Assembly (NCBI GenBank): GCA_021796435.1
Contig: JAJYXM010000016.1
Location: 1 to 54,624 of the forward strand
DNA from: a bacterium
GTDB taxonomy: Bacteria; Patescibacteriota; Patescibacteriia; 2-12-FULL-60-25
DNA length: 54,624 nt
Reading direction: 5' to 3'
The position numbers and the translations under genes are program-made. Shown here in pieces: positions 15,817 to 23,584 of the stretch; the stretch's first letter is position 1; every line of letters begins with the position of its first letter. The notes under the pieces were generated by a model. The model did no database searches. It was not told the DNA's origin and saw only the letters and a list, made by a program, of their open reading frames with translations.

Positions 15817-17592
15817 CTACGTTGAGCGGCCTTGCTTACCTTGACGCCTTGGATGACGGCTAGACCGGTTTTCCCACGCTGGTCCAAACAGCACCAGCCC
15901 GGCGAGCCGAGCGCGACCAGCATCAGCCGGTGTCGTTTCACCAAGATCCAATCCTCGTCGTTCCGAAAGTGCCTTCGCCCGTCGAAACGTGTCAAATGTC
16001 CTTGGCAGGTCCCGCCAACGCCACAACAGAACGACGGCGACCGCCACTGCGCCGATCGTTGCCACAAGGCTGTACGCGATGTCGTCTACAAGAAGCCGCA
16101 TTGTCGGTCGTGACCAGAACCTGGCGGCATCTTCCACGGACGGTGGCAGCGTGGCGTGGGGGAAACAGGTCCGCACGACGAACCATACCCCGACCACGGC
16201 AACCGGCGCCCACAAGCAGAAGACCGTACCCGAAACTACAACGCGGCGGTTGCGGAGCGCTCGAACGACCAGCATGACACCTTTGAAGGCGGATTCGTTC
16301 GACATTCCGACAACACCCATAACAGCCGGAAGAAGAACGAGCGGATCCACGTGTCCTGGCGATCTGGGCAGGAACAGGTCCGTACCCGCAAAAAACGCGG
16401 CGAATGCAAGCCACGCTGCGCAACGCAAAGCGACTGTGTGTTTCTCTGCGACCGCGAAGTTTGATGGGAATGGGGATGGAAGAAGGTCTGGGATTCGTCC
16501 TTGCTTCGATGGAAGGCGCGTAATCATCCACGCCCCTAGAAGGCCCGCCGCCCAAGCTCCTTTGGGCACAACAACACACAGCAATGACGCGGAAAACACG
16601 ACAACATGCTCCCACGACATCCGCGGCACGGCGTCGCGCATCCAAGCATAAGAGTTATTGAGCGTGTCAATAGGACACGCCACGACTGCCAAGAACACCA
16701 GGGGCACCGCAAGCACCGCGAAGGCTGACACCAGCCAGAACCAGTGAATTGATGAGATTTCTAGTCTCCATCCAATGACGACAGCCAGAAGTAGCCCAAA
16801 ACTAAGTCCGAGCGCCGGCGCCGCAGCAATGTGCTGCCGGATGATCCTAAGCCAGGCTTTGCGGGCAAGGTCTTCTGGGTGCTGCTCCGATCGATCGGCA
16901 AACAAAACCCGGCAGAGGGTGGTAAGTCCCTCGCGCGCCTCTGGAATGACCACAACTAACTTCGCATGTAGCTTGGCCGACGAACGAAGTAGCTCAGACA
17001 GCTCCTCGAATGAGGACTGTCCACATATTGTGACGATCACTTCGCTAGCCACGTCTCTGTTGCGCCCACCCGTAATCGCTGCCCAGTTGGCAGCTGGGAC
17101 GAAGAAGACGTGTCCGTCTTCCACCGCATGCGGGTGGAACGGCAGCCCGCAGAATGCTCGCAGCTTTGCAAGAAAGGCGTCGTCATCAACATGCCTCAGC
17201 GTCCCATCCTCCCTAACGTGGCCGGTCGCCCAGTAGGTGATGCGATGACTCGCTTCAGCTGTTAGCGGAAGACAAGCAGCGAGTGAGTTTAGAAAATACG
17301 CCAGCGTGTACGAGTTCTGGTCGAACTTTGACTCTGTCGCATCAAGTGGCAGAAGCAAGCCGACAACGTCCGGTCGGTGCACGGCAATCGCGCGCAGTAC
17401 GTTTCGAACTCCTTCAGCGTGGCGGCCCTTTTCCCTTTCACCGAGCGCCACTTCGCAGACCGTGAATCTGGCGACTCCACCGTGAGGCGGGATGCCACCG
17501 GGTTCCGCGGGACCAACGAGCGGGGCACAGAACGGCAACTGGACTCGCGGTAAGGCGGATACGAGCGAGGGAGATGAGTCGTCCTTAGGCAT
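15817..17592 (-). CDS. Lon-protease-like domain fused to multi-pass membrane region (candidate defence effector)
   Basis: The protein has 591 residues. Residues ~30-230 follow the layout of the Lon (S16) proteolytic fold. They show ALGEREKGRHAEGVRNVLRA, then FDQNSYTLAYFLNSLAACL (Ser in the position of the catalytic Ser of DGPSAG). Next come ITYWATGHVREDGTLRHVDDDAFLAKLRAF (aligning with TGEI...GG(L/I)KEK, with a Lys) and VFFVPAANW. From ~255 on there are about eight hydrophobic helices and a basic C-terminus. Neither dyad residue can be confirmed by eye. It overlaps the preceding gene by 8 bp, forming a three-gene minus-strand operon. A membrane-acting protease or signal-gated effector is inference. 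Confidence 0.6.
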   Translation of the reverse strand: MPKDDSSPSLVSALPRVQLPFCAPLVGPAEPGGIPPHGGVARFTVCEVALGEREKGRHAEGVRNVLRAIAVHRPDVVGLLLPLDATESKFDQNSYTLAYFLNSLAACLPLTAEASHRITYWATGHVREDGTLRHVDDDAFLAKLRAFCGLPFHPHAVEDGHVFFVPAANWAAITGGRNRDVASEVIVTICGQSSFEELSELLRSSAKLHAKLVVVIPEAREGLTTLCRVLFADRSEQHPEDLARKAWLRIIRQHIAAAPALGLSFGLLLAVVIGWRLEISSIHWFWLVSAFAVLAVPLVFLAVVACPIDTLNNSYAWMRDAVPRMSWEHVVVFSASLLCVVVPKGAWAAGLLGAWMITRLPSKQGRIPDLLPSPFPSNFAVAEKHTVALRCAAWLAFAAFFAGTDLFLPRSPGHVDPLVLLPAVMGVVGMSNESAFKGVMLVVRALRNRRVVVSGTVFCLWAPVAVVGVWFVVRTCFPHATLPPSVEDAARFWSRPTMRLLVDDIAYSLVATIGAVAVAVVLLWRWRDLPRTFDTFRRAKALSERRGLDLGETTPADAGRARLAGLVLFGPAWENRSSRHPRRQGKQGRST

Positions 17593-18154
17593 CGCTCCGG
17601 ACGCGCAGTGAAATCGCTTTACGTGGTGGTCTCAACGCAAACGTCTTCGACACCCGGTCCCTCATGTCTTGAACCGAATAGTCCAGGACGGCAACCAATT
17701 GATCCCCGTTGAAAATCTCTACCTGGATTGAGCCCACGTCGTCCGCGTCGTCCGGCGTGCTTATAACCAACAACGCAGGATCGTCCAAGGAGAACTCGAC
17801 GGTCAAACAGCGAATGTGGCCTAGCGGTGTTTCGAACTGAAGTGTGTGGGCGCTTGTGCTAGCGGCCATGAGCGATGGCTCATACAACAACACCGCATCC
17901 GCAAGTGAGGCAAGTACCCGGGTGAGCGGCTTCCACCATGGCATCGGCTCACCCGAAGTTTTCGGCTCGAGTGAGCAAGGCTGTGGTGATTCGACAGGGT
18001 GGTGCGCAAACCGCTTGTCGCTCCCGTTCAAGGGGTCGACGGCGACCTGCGGCGTATCTTCAGCGTAATCCGTCGGGGGAGGCGGCAGATACCGGCCGAG
18101 CGCTCGAATGATGCGCGACTGCAGCGCGACGTACTCACGTTCGCTATCGGTCAT
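17585..18154 (-). CDS. Unknown middle gene of the MazF-fold/Lon-like operon
   Basis: The protein has 189 residues. The start overlaps the stop of the MazF-like gene by 11 bp and its stop overlaps the Lon-like start by 8 bp, so all three are translated together. The N-terminus is helical, then a Pro-rich linker (LPPPPTDY), a helical patch (PLTRVLASLADAVLL) and a beta-rich C-terminal half (FETPLGHIRCLTVEFS, then SIQVEIFNGDQLVAVLDYSV). No known motif. It may couple the sensor-like and membrane components. I do not recognise the family. Confidence 0.7.
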   Translation of the reverse strand: MTDSEREYVALQSRIIRALGRYLPPPPTDYAEDTPQVAVDPLNGSDKRFAHHPVESPQPCSLEPKTSGEPMPWWKPLTRVLASLADAVLLYEPSLMAASTSAHTLQFETPLGHIRCLTVEFSLDDPALLVISTPDDADDVGSIQVEIFNGDQLVAVLDYSVQDMRDRVSKTFALRPPRKAISLRVRSDA

Positions 18155-19043
18155 TGGTTCTCACTCCGAGGTGCTGGCGGACCTTGCGCAGCGTCCAATC
18201 TCGCACTTTGTCGTCCACCATCCAGCTCTTGACATCGCCGTCGTCGAAGTAGACGCGGCGCGGGCTTTCGATAACTTTGTCGCCCTCGCGACGGCAAGGA
18301 ACGTTCCGGTAGTCGACCGTCAGAACAAGCTGTGTCAGTATCGAAAAGTCAATCGAACTGTCTGGGGCGGACACGGTCGGATAGTCGGGCCTGAGTTCTC
18401 GGAGGCGTGGGCAGTCCACCAACGGAACGACGGAAACAAGCGCCAGGACATGGGGATTGAGCTCACGCTCGTGGGCTGCCGTTGCGACAATAACGCATGG
18501 GAGTCGCGTAGACCGATACGGCCAACGCACTCCGGCAAGTTCAGCAAGCTCCGTCTGCAGTGCCAGGAGGTCGGACTCGCGCATGTCGTCTGTCGCCAGA
18601 AGTTCGATCCACACGACGTTGCCTACTGCCAAGCGTGGTTCGGACACGGGTGGCGTCGATGGCACGGAAAGCCGCCGAGCGAGCTTGGCAAGCACTCTCG
18701 GAAGCGCAGTTCGCTCGGAAGTCGCTTCGAGAGTAGCTACGTTTCGCGATGTTTGGTCTGAATCCAATGCAAACGTCCAGAGTTGCTGGGCATCGACGAA
18801 GTGCGGACCGCTGTCGAATCGGTCACTCGGACAGACGGTTATGCCGTCGACGAGGTAGTCTCGATGGCTGCGCCCACCGGCATGCGTGATCTCGACGCAA
18901 ACGAAGATGTCGTGCTCGTTTATCTCGAAGTCGCTGAGAACGAGCCATGGACGCGGCCGTTTGCCAGGTATCTTGCCTTCCTCGTGCCCGCGGAGGTCCG
19001 CACGCGGCAGCGGGTAACGGACGTCAAGTCGGTTGATTTCCAT
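18144..19043 (-). CDS. Tandem MazF/PemK-fold protein
   Basis: The protein has 299 residues from the ATG at 19043, with AGGGA seven bases upstream; an ATG at 19049 would give two more residues. Residues ~1-100 resemble the CcdB/PemK/MazF beta-barrel: GHEEGKIPGKRPRPWLVLSD corresponds to the GHEQ...GRRPALVLS motif, and DAQQLWTF to the cdQ..t motif. Residues ~155-275 repeat it as VGNVVWIELL...PCVIVATA...SILTQLVLTVDYRN. In toxin families this fold cuts RNA or binds DNA gyrase. Two diverged copies in one chain, with no antitoxin next door, suggest a binding or processing module rather than a classic toxin. Confidence 0.6.
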   Translation of the reverse strand: MEINRLDVRYPLPRADLRGHEEGKIPGKRPRPWLVLSDFEINEHDIFVCVEITHAGGRSHRDYLVDGITVCPSDRFDSGPHFVDAQQLWTFALDSDQTSRNVATLEATSERTALPRVLAKLARRLSVPSTPPVSEPRLAVGNVVWIELLATDDMRESDLLALQTELAELAGVRWPYRSTRLPCVIVATAAHERELNPHVLALVSVVPLVDCPRLRELRPDYPTVSAPDSSIDFSILTQLVLTVDYRNVPCRREGDKVIESPRRVYFDDGDVKSWMVDDKVRDWTLRKVRQHLGVRTNDR

Positions 19044-19076
19044 GACCATTTCCCTGTCGGCAGACGAACAAAAATC

Positions 19077-19103
19077 CCCCGTGCGGTTCGGAACCACACG
19101 GGG
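19077..19103 (-). terminator. Strong terminator downstream of the small gene at 19,133
   Basis: Near-perfect hairpin: CCCCGTG/CACGGGG (19077-19083 with 19097-19103) plus GGTTC/GAACC (19085-19089 with 19091-19095). On the minus strand it runs into ATTTTT (19070-19075). It isolates the sigma-factor unit from the MazF-like operon. Confidence 0.85.
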
Positions 19104-19132
19104 TAGTCTTGAGTTGCATGATAGGTGGCGAT

Positions 19133-19555
19133 CTACTGGGGTGCCAAGTGCTGGGTCGCTCGGCAGAGAGTTGACGCCGCAACGGCGTTCACGCGAGCGT
19201 CTTCGAACGCTTCGGGAGCAGTGCGTGCACGTTCCCAGTTCGCGGTCGTCATGTCGCGCCATCGCCACGGGTAGACCTGCAGCTCGCGCCTGAACGTATC
19301 CGCTTGATCCGCCTTTTGTTCCGCCGGGAGTTCAACCGGCCAACCGTCAGCCCCATAGAACTCGGTCTTCGGAAGCGAAGCGCGGATCAGGCGTCCTGCG
19401 CCGCGAAAGCTGTCCGCCCGAAACGTAATCGCCATCACCGCCCCCTGGGGCCAGCTCTCGCCATCCGCCGCCTCATCGCGGAAGATGGGCTGCGGATCCT
19501 CGGAGCTGCCGAGGTAGATGCTTCTATCGATGCGTGCAATGTGCGTCGTGGCCAT
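19133..19555 (-). CDS. Small unknown protein nested at the 3' end of the sigma-factor frame
   Basis: The protein has 140 residues from the ATG at 19555 (MATTHIARIDRS), with AAGGGGA a few bases upstream, its own TTGACA-N17-TATCGT promoter at 19719-19747 and a strong terminator after it. It has a beta-rich start, a middle rich in acidic and aromatic residues (EFYGADGWPVELPAEQ), then YPWRWRDMTTANWER. No known family. It shares its reading frame with the upstream sigma-like coding region, so it may be made both alone and as a fusion. I favour a separate protein. Confidence 0.6.
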   Translation of the reverse strand: MATTHIARIDRSIYLGSSEDPQPIFRDEAADGESWPQGAVMAITFRADSFRGAGRLIRASLPKTEFYGADGWPVELPAEQKADQADTFRRELQVYPWRWRDMTTANWERARTAPEAFEDARVNAVAASTLCRATQHLAPQ

Positions 19556-20512
19556 GGTTGTCCCCTTGGCCGGATGTTCCGAGACCCTTCTCCGCGGCGA
19601 CACCAGTGTCGACATAGAGAAGGTACCGCACGTCCACCCGGCTCGCAATCGGGACCCTGCATCGGCGCACCTATGGAGGGGCCAGCTTGCAGGCCGGGGA
19701 CGAATATTAGAACTAAACACGATAACATAGAAATACAAGATTGTCAATAGTGCACTAAGAAACATGTCAACCAAGCCACAAAGCAGCCGTCGGGGCGAGT
19801 TCGGACCCGCCCGAGCCTCACCAACGACAGCTCGGACCGCCTCGAGCGCCCGGTGAAGCAACACCCTCGTGTTCCCCGCGGTTGTGCCTAGTTCTCGAGC
19901 GATCTCCGCGTGCTCCCGGTCCTCAAGCCAGCTCTGGAGGACAGCGAACTCCCTCGGCTTGAGCACCGAGGGGAGCGCGTCCCAGATCCGAACGACGATT
20001 TCGCGCGTTTCAGCCAGCCAGGCGGGGTCAGGCTCGTGTGATGTGTGGCCTTGGGACGTCAATCGCTCCTCTCCTTCATCATCAGCACGATCCGCCAGGG
20101 GTGGATCGCCTGCGGCGAAGAGCAGAACCGATCGCTCCCGCGCTACTTCGCGGGCAATCCTGGGTGCTGTAGTTCGGAGCCAGCCTTCGACAACAGGCGC
20201 GGCCGCGCGGATCCGCCCCTGCTGGATCGCCGAGAAAAACGCGAGCGCTACTTCCTGTAGTGCATCCTCGACGAGGTCGTCAGAGGTCGCAAGCGCGCGA
20301 CGTACCGTACTGGCCCCTGCGAGAAGGTGGGCGGACTCGCCGTTGGCTCCGGCGAAGCGGAGAGCATCGTGCAGCGGCGCCCTGGCAAGAGCGCCGCGGA
20401 TGAGCCACTGCGCGTAGCGTTCGTAGCGCTGCCACACGGCGTCGAACTCGCCCGGCGAGAGGGCGCGATCATGTTCCGCTGACGGCGTTTCAGTAATGGA
20501 ACAGCCTGCCAT
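19133..20512 (-). CDS. ECF-like sigma factor, open frame continuing through the next small gene
   Basis: The first ~255 residues look like an ECF sigma factor. Region 2 is SDDLVEDALQEVALAFFSAI (~75-95) with a WLRTTAPRIAREVARER helix. Region 4 is ALPSVLKPREFAVLQSWLED followed by EIARELGTTAGNTRVLLHRALE (~180-230). A hydrophobic stretch (residues ~250-275, LVDMFLSALLTILYFYVIVFS) and then low-complexity sequence lead in frame into MATTHIARID at 19555. The hydrophobic stretch coincides with an AT-rich promoter, so the fusion may be accidental, with the true product ending by readthrough into spacer. A membrane-anchored sigma-fusion is the alternative. It is divergent from the E2/JAB/E1 operon and may control it. 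Confidence 0.65.
   Translation of the reverse strand: MAGCSITETPSAEHDRALSPGEFDAVWQRYERYAQWLIRGALARAPLHDALRFAGANGESAHLLAGASTVRRALATSDDLVEDALQEVALAFFSAIQQGRIRAAAPVVEGWLRTTAPRIAREVARERSVLLFAAGDPPLADRADDEGEERLTSQGHTSHEPDPAWLAETREIVVRIWDALPSVLKPREFAVLQSWLEDREHAEIARELGTTAGNTRVLLHRALEAVRAVVGEARAGPNSPRRLLCGLVDMFLSALLTILYFYVIVFSSNIRPRPASWPLHRCADAGSRLRAGWTCGTFSMSTLVSPRRRVSEHPAKGTTMATTHIARIDRSIYLGSSEDPQPIFRDEAADGESWPQGAVMAITFRADSFRGAGRLIRASLPKTEFYGADGWPVELPAEQKADQADTFRRELQVYPWRWRDMTTANWERARTAPEAFEDARVNAVAASTLCRATQHLAPQ
19719..19747 (-). promoter_or_regulatory. Sigma70-type promoter for the small gene at 19,555
   Basis: The minus strand reads TTGACA (19742-19747), 17 bases, TATCGT (19719-19724) inside an AT-rich patch unlike the GC-rich surroundings. 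This patch lies within the continuous sigma-factor frame. Confidence 0.6.
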
Positions 20513-20530
20513 CCTTGAGTTCCTTCGGCG

Positions 20531-20737
20531 GTGGACACGGGCCGTTTGGCGCTAGGGGTGCCGAAGGTGATCGGTTTGGCTGGTCTTGTTCCGCTACCGG
20601 TCCATGTGACCGAAGCCGGCCACGTTACGGCAAGCGTAACAGAAAACGGTCTGACTGGTACCGAAAAGTGGGTGGCAGTCGCACATCATATCCCGATGGC
20701 TCCCGGCAAACGCCAGAGGCCGTCCGACATCCTGTAA
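20531..20737 (+). CDS. Small beta-rich ORF heading the E2-JAB-E1 operon (possible ubiquitin-like protein)
   Basis: The protein has 68 residues from GTG. Codon use is reasonable, and a beta-strand-rich middle is visible (VPLPVHVTEAGHVTASVTENG, then KWVAVAHHI). It ends SDIL, without the Gly-Gly tail of classical ubiquitin-like modifiers. Position suggests it could be the conjugated protein of the system, but sequence alone does not show this, and the frame could be spurious. Only 18 bp separate it from the divergent sigma gene. Confidence 0.35.
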   Translation: MDTGRLALGVPKVIGLAGLVPLPVHVTEAGHVTASVTENGLTGTEKWVAVAHHIPMAPGKRQRPSDIL

Positions 20738-20767
20738 CGACCCCACTCGTCGCCGCATGGAGCCGCC

Positions 20768-21151
20768 ATGACCTGGTATCGGAGCGACCCGCGACGCCTC
20801 AGGGAAGAGGAGCAGTGCATGCGACACGGCGCGCAGGCGCGGCTTCTCCGTGACGGTGACCGCCTCTTCTGGATCGAGCAAATCGTATCCACATTTGGAC
20901 AGCCGTACGTGTTGCGCATCGACTACCCCGATCGCTTCCCCTGGGAGCCGCCGCAAGCATCCATCCTCTCACCGGACGTCTCCGGCGCTCCGCATAGGTT
21001 CACCAATGGGACCTTGTGCTTGTTCAACAATCCATCGGTCGGGTGCGGCCCCCAAACCACAGCCCTCCTCGTGCGGAACCGGGCGATCGCATGGTTCCTC
21101 GCGTACGAAGTCTGGCGGCGCACGGGGCAGTGGGCGGCACCTCAGCACTGA
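20768..21151 (+). CDS. E2 (ubiquitin-conjugating)-like protein
   Basis: The protein has 127 residues. Its layout is that of prokaryotic E2-fold proteins: a strand region (LRIDYPDRFPWEPPQASIL, where YP..FP..PP is the E2 signature) followed by HRFTNGTLCLFN with the candidate catalytic Cys in the NG-x-LCL context, then a C-terminal helical part (AIAWFLAYEVWRRTGQW). It would accept a modifier from the E1 three genes downstream (22545) and pass it to a target. It is a stand-alone E2, not fused to E1 as in Cap2 of type II CBASS. Confidence 0.85.
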   Translation: MTWYRSDPRRLREEEQCMRHGAQARLLRDGDRLFWIEQIVSTFGQPYVLRIDYPDRFPWEPPQASILSPDVSGAPHRFTNGTLCLFNNPSVGCGPQTTALLVRNRAIAWFLAYEVWRRTGQWAAPQH

Positions 21152-21161
21152 GAAGCAAGCC

Positions 21162-21434
21162 GTGACGGCACCTACGCTGACGTGTCCAACCACGCCCGAG
21201 TGCTACTGCGACTGCTGGTCCCGGCTCATGGCGGCCGCACCCGCGGCTGGCACAGCACTGACTCTCCTCCTGCTCCTCGCAGCCCTATTTGGATACTTCA
21301 TCGGGAGACCGAGCCGACGACAGCGCCAAGTCATTCGTAACGTTCAGCCCCCTCGTCCCATGGGACGACAAGCAGGCCGACACGAACAGCGCCGACCGCA
21401 ATGCATGAACGAATACGGCGAGATCATCCGGTAG
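21162..21434 (+). CDS. Small single-pass membrane protein in the ubiquitin-like operon
   Basis: The protein has 90 residues from a GTG with GAGAAG upstream, ten bases after the E2 stop. A Cys-rich N-terminal patch (CPTTPECYCDCW) is followed by one transmembrane helix (GTALTLLLLLAALFGYF, ~35-52) and a very basic tail (RPSRRQRQ). It sits inside the E2-JAB gap, so it is probably co-transcribed. It may anchor the conjugation machinery or the ATPase to the membrane. No family recognised. Confidence 0.6.
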   Translation: MTAPTLTCPTTPECYCDCWSRLMAAAPAAGTALTLLLLLAALFGYFIGRPSRRQRQVIRNVQPPRPMGRQAGRHEQRRPQCMNEYGEIIR

Positions 21435-21474
21435 TGGGCCAAGCCCCCGACCACTCGCCAGGAAGGACACAACA

Positions 21475-22542
21475 ATGGCTCGCGATCTGAACCGCCTCAT
21501 GGACGATATGCGCAACGCACGCGAAGTCTTCATCACGGAAGACGGCAACGTCGAAGACGCCGAAGAAGCGCGGAGCAATGAGGCGAACGAGCAACACGGA
21601 GAGCGGCCGCCGCAGCGGCGCACCAAGCTCAAGCCCGAGATCTTCGGCACAGCGGAGCCGGAAATCCGCATCGCCACGAGCATTTTTGACGACTTCGCTG
21701 CTGAGGCGTCGCGCTCCAAGGGTGAGACGGGCGGCATCCTCATCGGGCCCGACGAGCACACGATCACCGGGCTGATCCCGTCGGGACCAGCCGCGAAGTC
21801 AACCCCATGGAGCTGGGAGCTCGACGCGGAATACCTGCAGCCTCAGCTCGACAAGGCGGAGCGACGCGGGTCGAGATTCGTTGGTATCTGGCACGTCCAC
21901 CCGGACGGATATCGCGAGCTATCCTCGACCGATCTTCGGGCGACGCGTTCGATCCTTGGCGATCCCGAGTGGGGGGTATCCCAGCTCATCTTGCCGCTGT
22001 CCGTGCGAAGCGGTAGCAACCTCGAAACGGCGATCTTCGTGGCCTCCGGCGCCGGGCCCACCATCCGCCACGCGCGGACCATCTTCGTCTCCAAGCATGA
22101 GGCGCGACTGGACAAGGGCACAACCAGCCCCTGGCTCGCGACGGGCAGCTTCGCGGAGACACCGTACGGACAGCTCCGCCTCGCCCAAGATCGTGCTGCG
22201 CTTGCTGCCCAGGGGTGGAAGGTCGGGAAGCTCTGCGCCCTGACCGAGGGGCTGGTGCTCGATGTCGCTCGATCTCACGTCGAGCTCTCACTTGTCCTGC
22301 CGAGGGAATACCCACTCGCTCCGCCTGACGTTGTCCTCCGCTCAGGAGACGGATTGCGCGAGGTTTCCCACGAACACCTTGCGGAGACTGCGCGCTGGTC
22401 AAGCCTACGGTCGCTCGCCGAGGTCGTGGAGCAAGCTGCCCGAGCGATACGAAGGCGCCCGCCCCTCCTGCGCCCTCGTCGAGGCGGGCTCTTGCACTCG
22501 CTGTCAGCCGTTCGCCGAATCCTGCAACCATCGAGGTTCTAG
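21475..22542 (+). CDS. JAMM/JAB isopeptidase fused to an RWD/E2-like domain
   Basis: The protein has 355 residues with AGGAAGG before the ATG. The N-terminal ~60 residues are charged and flexible. Residues ~65-215 are a JAB domain with the full JAMM set: E84 (GETGGILIG), H140 and H142 (WHVHPDG) and D153 (ELSSTD). Residues ~225-330 look like an RWD/E2 fold (HVELSLVLPREYPLAPPDVVL) with no Cys at the E2 active position. JAB peptidases trim or remove ubiquitin-like modifiers. Here it lies between the E2 and E1 genes and could process the modifier precursor or reverse conjugation. The RWD part may recruit the E1 or E2. Confidence 0.85.
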   Translation: MARDLNRLMDDMRNAREVFITEDGNVEDAEEARSNEANEQHGERPPQRRTKLKPEIFGTAEPEIRIATSIFDDFAAEASRSKGETGGILIGPDEHTITGLIPSGPAAKSTPWSWELDAEYLQPQLDKAERRGSRFVGIWHVHPDGYRELSSTDLRATRSILGDPEWGVSQLILPLSVRSGSNLETAIFVASGAGPTIRHARTIFVSKHEARLDKGTTSPWLATGSFAETPYGQLRLAQDRAALAAQGWKVGKLCALTEGLVLDVARSHVELSLVLPREYPLAPPDVVLRSGDGLREVSHEHLAETARWSSLRSLAEVVEQAARAIRRRPPLLRPRRGGLLHSLSAVRRILQPSRF

Positions 22543-22544
22543 AG

Positions 22545-23387
22545 ATGGACACCACCGACTTCCATGCCCGACACGAAGGCCTGCTCGATCCTGCACTCCT
22601 CGGCAAGAAGCGCGTGCTCATTGTGGGATGCGGATCTGTCGGCAGCTATCTCGCCCTCTTTCTCGCGCGATCCGGCGTCGGAACGCTTGCGCTCCGCGAC
22701 CACGATCACATCTCAGTCACAAACCTCTGTCGCACGACGTACACCGAGCGCGACGTCGGTCGACCGAAGGTCGATGCGCTCAAGGAGCAGCTCCGCGGCG
22801 TGCGGGGGGATCTCGAGGTTGACGCTCGACCAGTCGATCTGCGGGATGTAGACGACGACGAGGTTCGCACCTGGATCGACGAATCGGACCTGCTGGTCGC
22901 CGTTACCGACCATCCACCGACCCAGGCGCGACTTGCCGCCCTCTCGTACCACCATGTCCCCGCAGTCTTCGCTGGCGTGTACGAGCGCGGCACGGGCGGC
23001 GAGGTCATCTGGACCGCTCCAGAAGAGACGCCTTGCTACTCGTGCGTACTTGGCGCGATACGCGATGCCGACGCGCCGAGTCGAGGGCAGAGCGACTACG
23101 GCATCGCAACAGGCCAGCTCGCTTCTGAGCCAGCGCTCGGGATCGACATCCTGCACGTGACCGTCTGCGCAGCGAAGATCGCGCTCGCGCTCCTCCTCCG
23201 TGGATCAGACGCGCCAGCAGCACAGGTCCTGGATCCGAGCCGGTCCGTGCTCTTCGTCGGCAACTCGACGGGGTGGATTTGGCGCGAACCGTTCGAGACT
23301 GTGTGGGCGCGGGCAACCCGACGCGAACGATGCGTCTGCCGTCTTCTGCCGGGGGGATCCACCGCCGACCTCATCACCGAGCCATGA
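22545..23387 (+). CDS. E1-like (ThiF/MoeB-fold) adenylyltransferase
   Basis: The protein has 280 residues and begins two bases after the JAB stop. Nucleotide-binding GCGSVG at 28-33, DHDHISVTNLCR (the D..x..NL.R element of E1 enzymes), DVGRPKVDALKEQL and a CxxC pair at 164-167 (PCYSC) are all present. ThiF-family enzymes adenylate the C-terminus of a ubiquitin-like protein and pass it to a Cys. It overlaps the next small membrane gene by ATGA. With a separate E2 and JAB this forms a three-enzyme conjugation and deconjugation set. Confidence 0.88.
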   Translation: MDTTDFHARHEGLLDPALLGKKRVLIVGCGSVGSYLALFLARSGVGTLALRDHDHISVTNLCRTTYTERDVGRPKVDALKEQLRGVRGDLEVDARPVDLRDVDDDEVRTWIDESDLLVAVTDHPPTQARLAALSYHHVPAVFAGVYERGTGGEVIWTAPEETPCYSCVLGAIRDADAPSRGQSDYGIATGQLASEPALGIDILHVTVCAAKIALALLLRGSDAPAAQVLDPSRSVLFVGNSTGWIWREPFETVWARATRRERCVCRLLPGGSTADLITEP

Positions 23388-23584
23388 CGAACATGATGAT
23401 TCTGGGCGTTCTCGAGCTACCGGTCTTCATTGGTCTGTACCTGCTCATCGGGTACATCGTGTACCGCTGGCATTGGCCGCGCGGGTTCGTGCAGCTCGAG
23501 CAAGACGCGCATCGAGAGCGGCTGCTTCGAACCGGTCGTCGCCGCATACTACCGCTGCCCCGTGGGCGCGGAGGTGAGCGGTGA
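23384..23584 (+). CDS. Small membrane protein coupled to the DNA translocase
   Basis: The protein has 66 residues with ATGA overlap on the E1 stop and GTGA overlap with the ATPase start. One transmembrane helix (~5-27, ILGVLELPVFIGLYLLIGYIV) is followed by a basic tail. The ATPase itself lacks membrane helices, so this may be its separated membrane anchor, as in type IV coupling proteins whose N-terminus is transmembrane. Too short for a family call. Confidence 0.65.
   Translation: MTNMMILGVLELPVFIGLYLLIGYIVYRWHWPRGFVQLEQDAHRERLLRTGRRRILPLPRGRGGER

Noticed and set aside
18144-19043. Classic toxin-antitoxin pair
   Set aside because: The MazF-like protein has two barrels and no antitoxin-like gene upstream; its partners are a small unknown protein and a membrane protein.
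20768-23387. Type II CBASS (Cap2/Cap3)
   Set aside because: E1 and E2 are separate proteins, the JAB carries an RWD domain, and the unit is coupled to a DNA translocase rather than to a CD-NTase.
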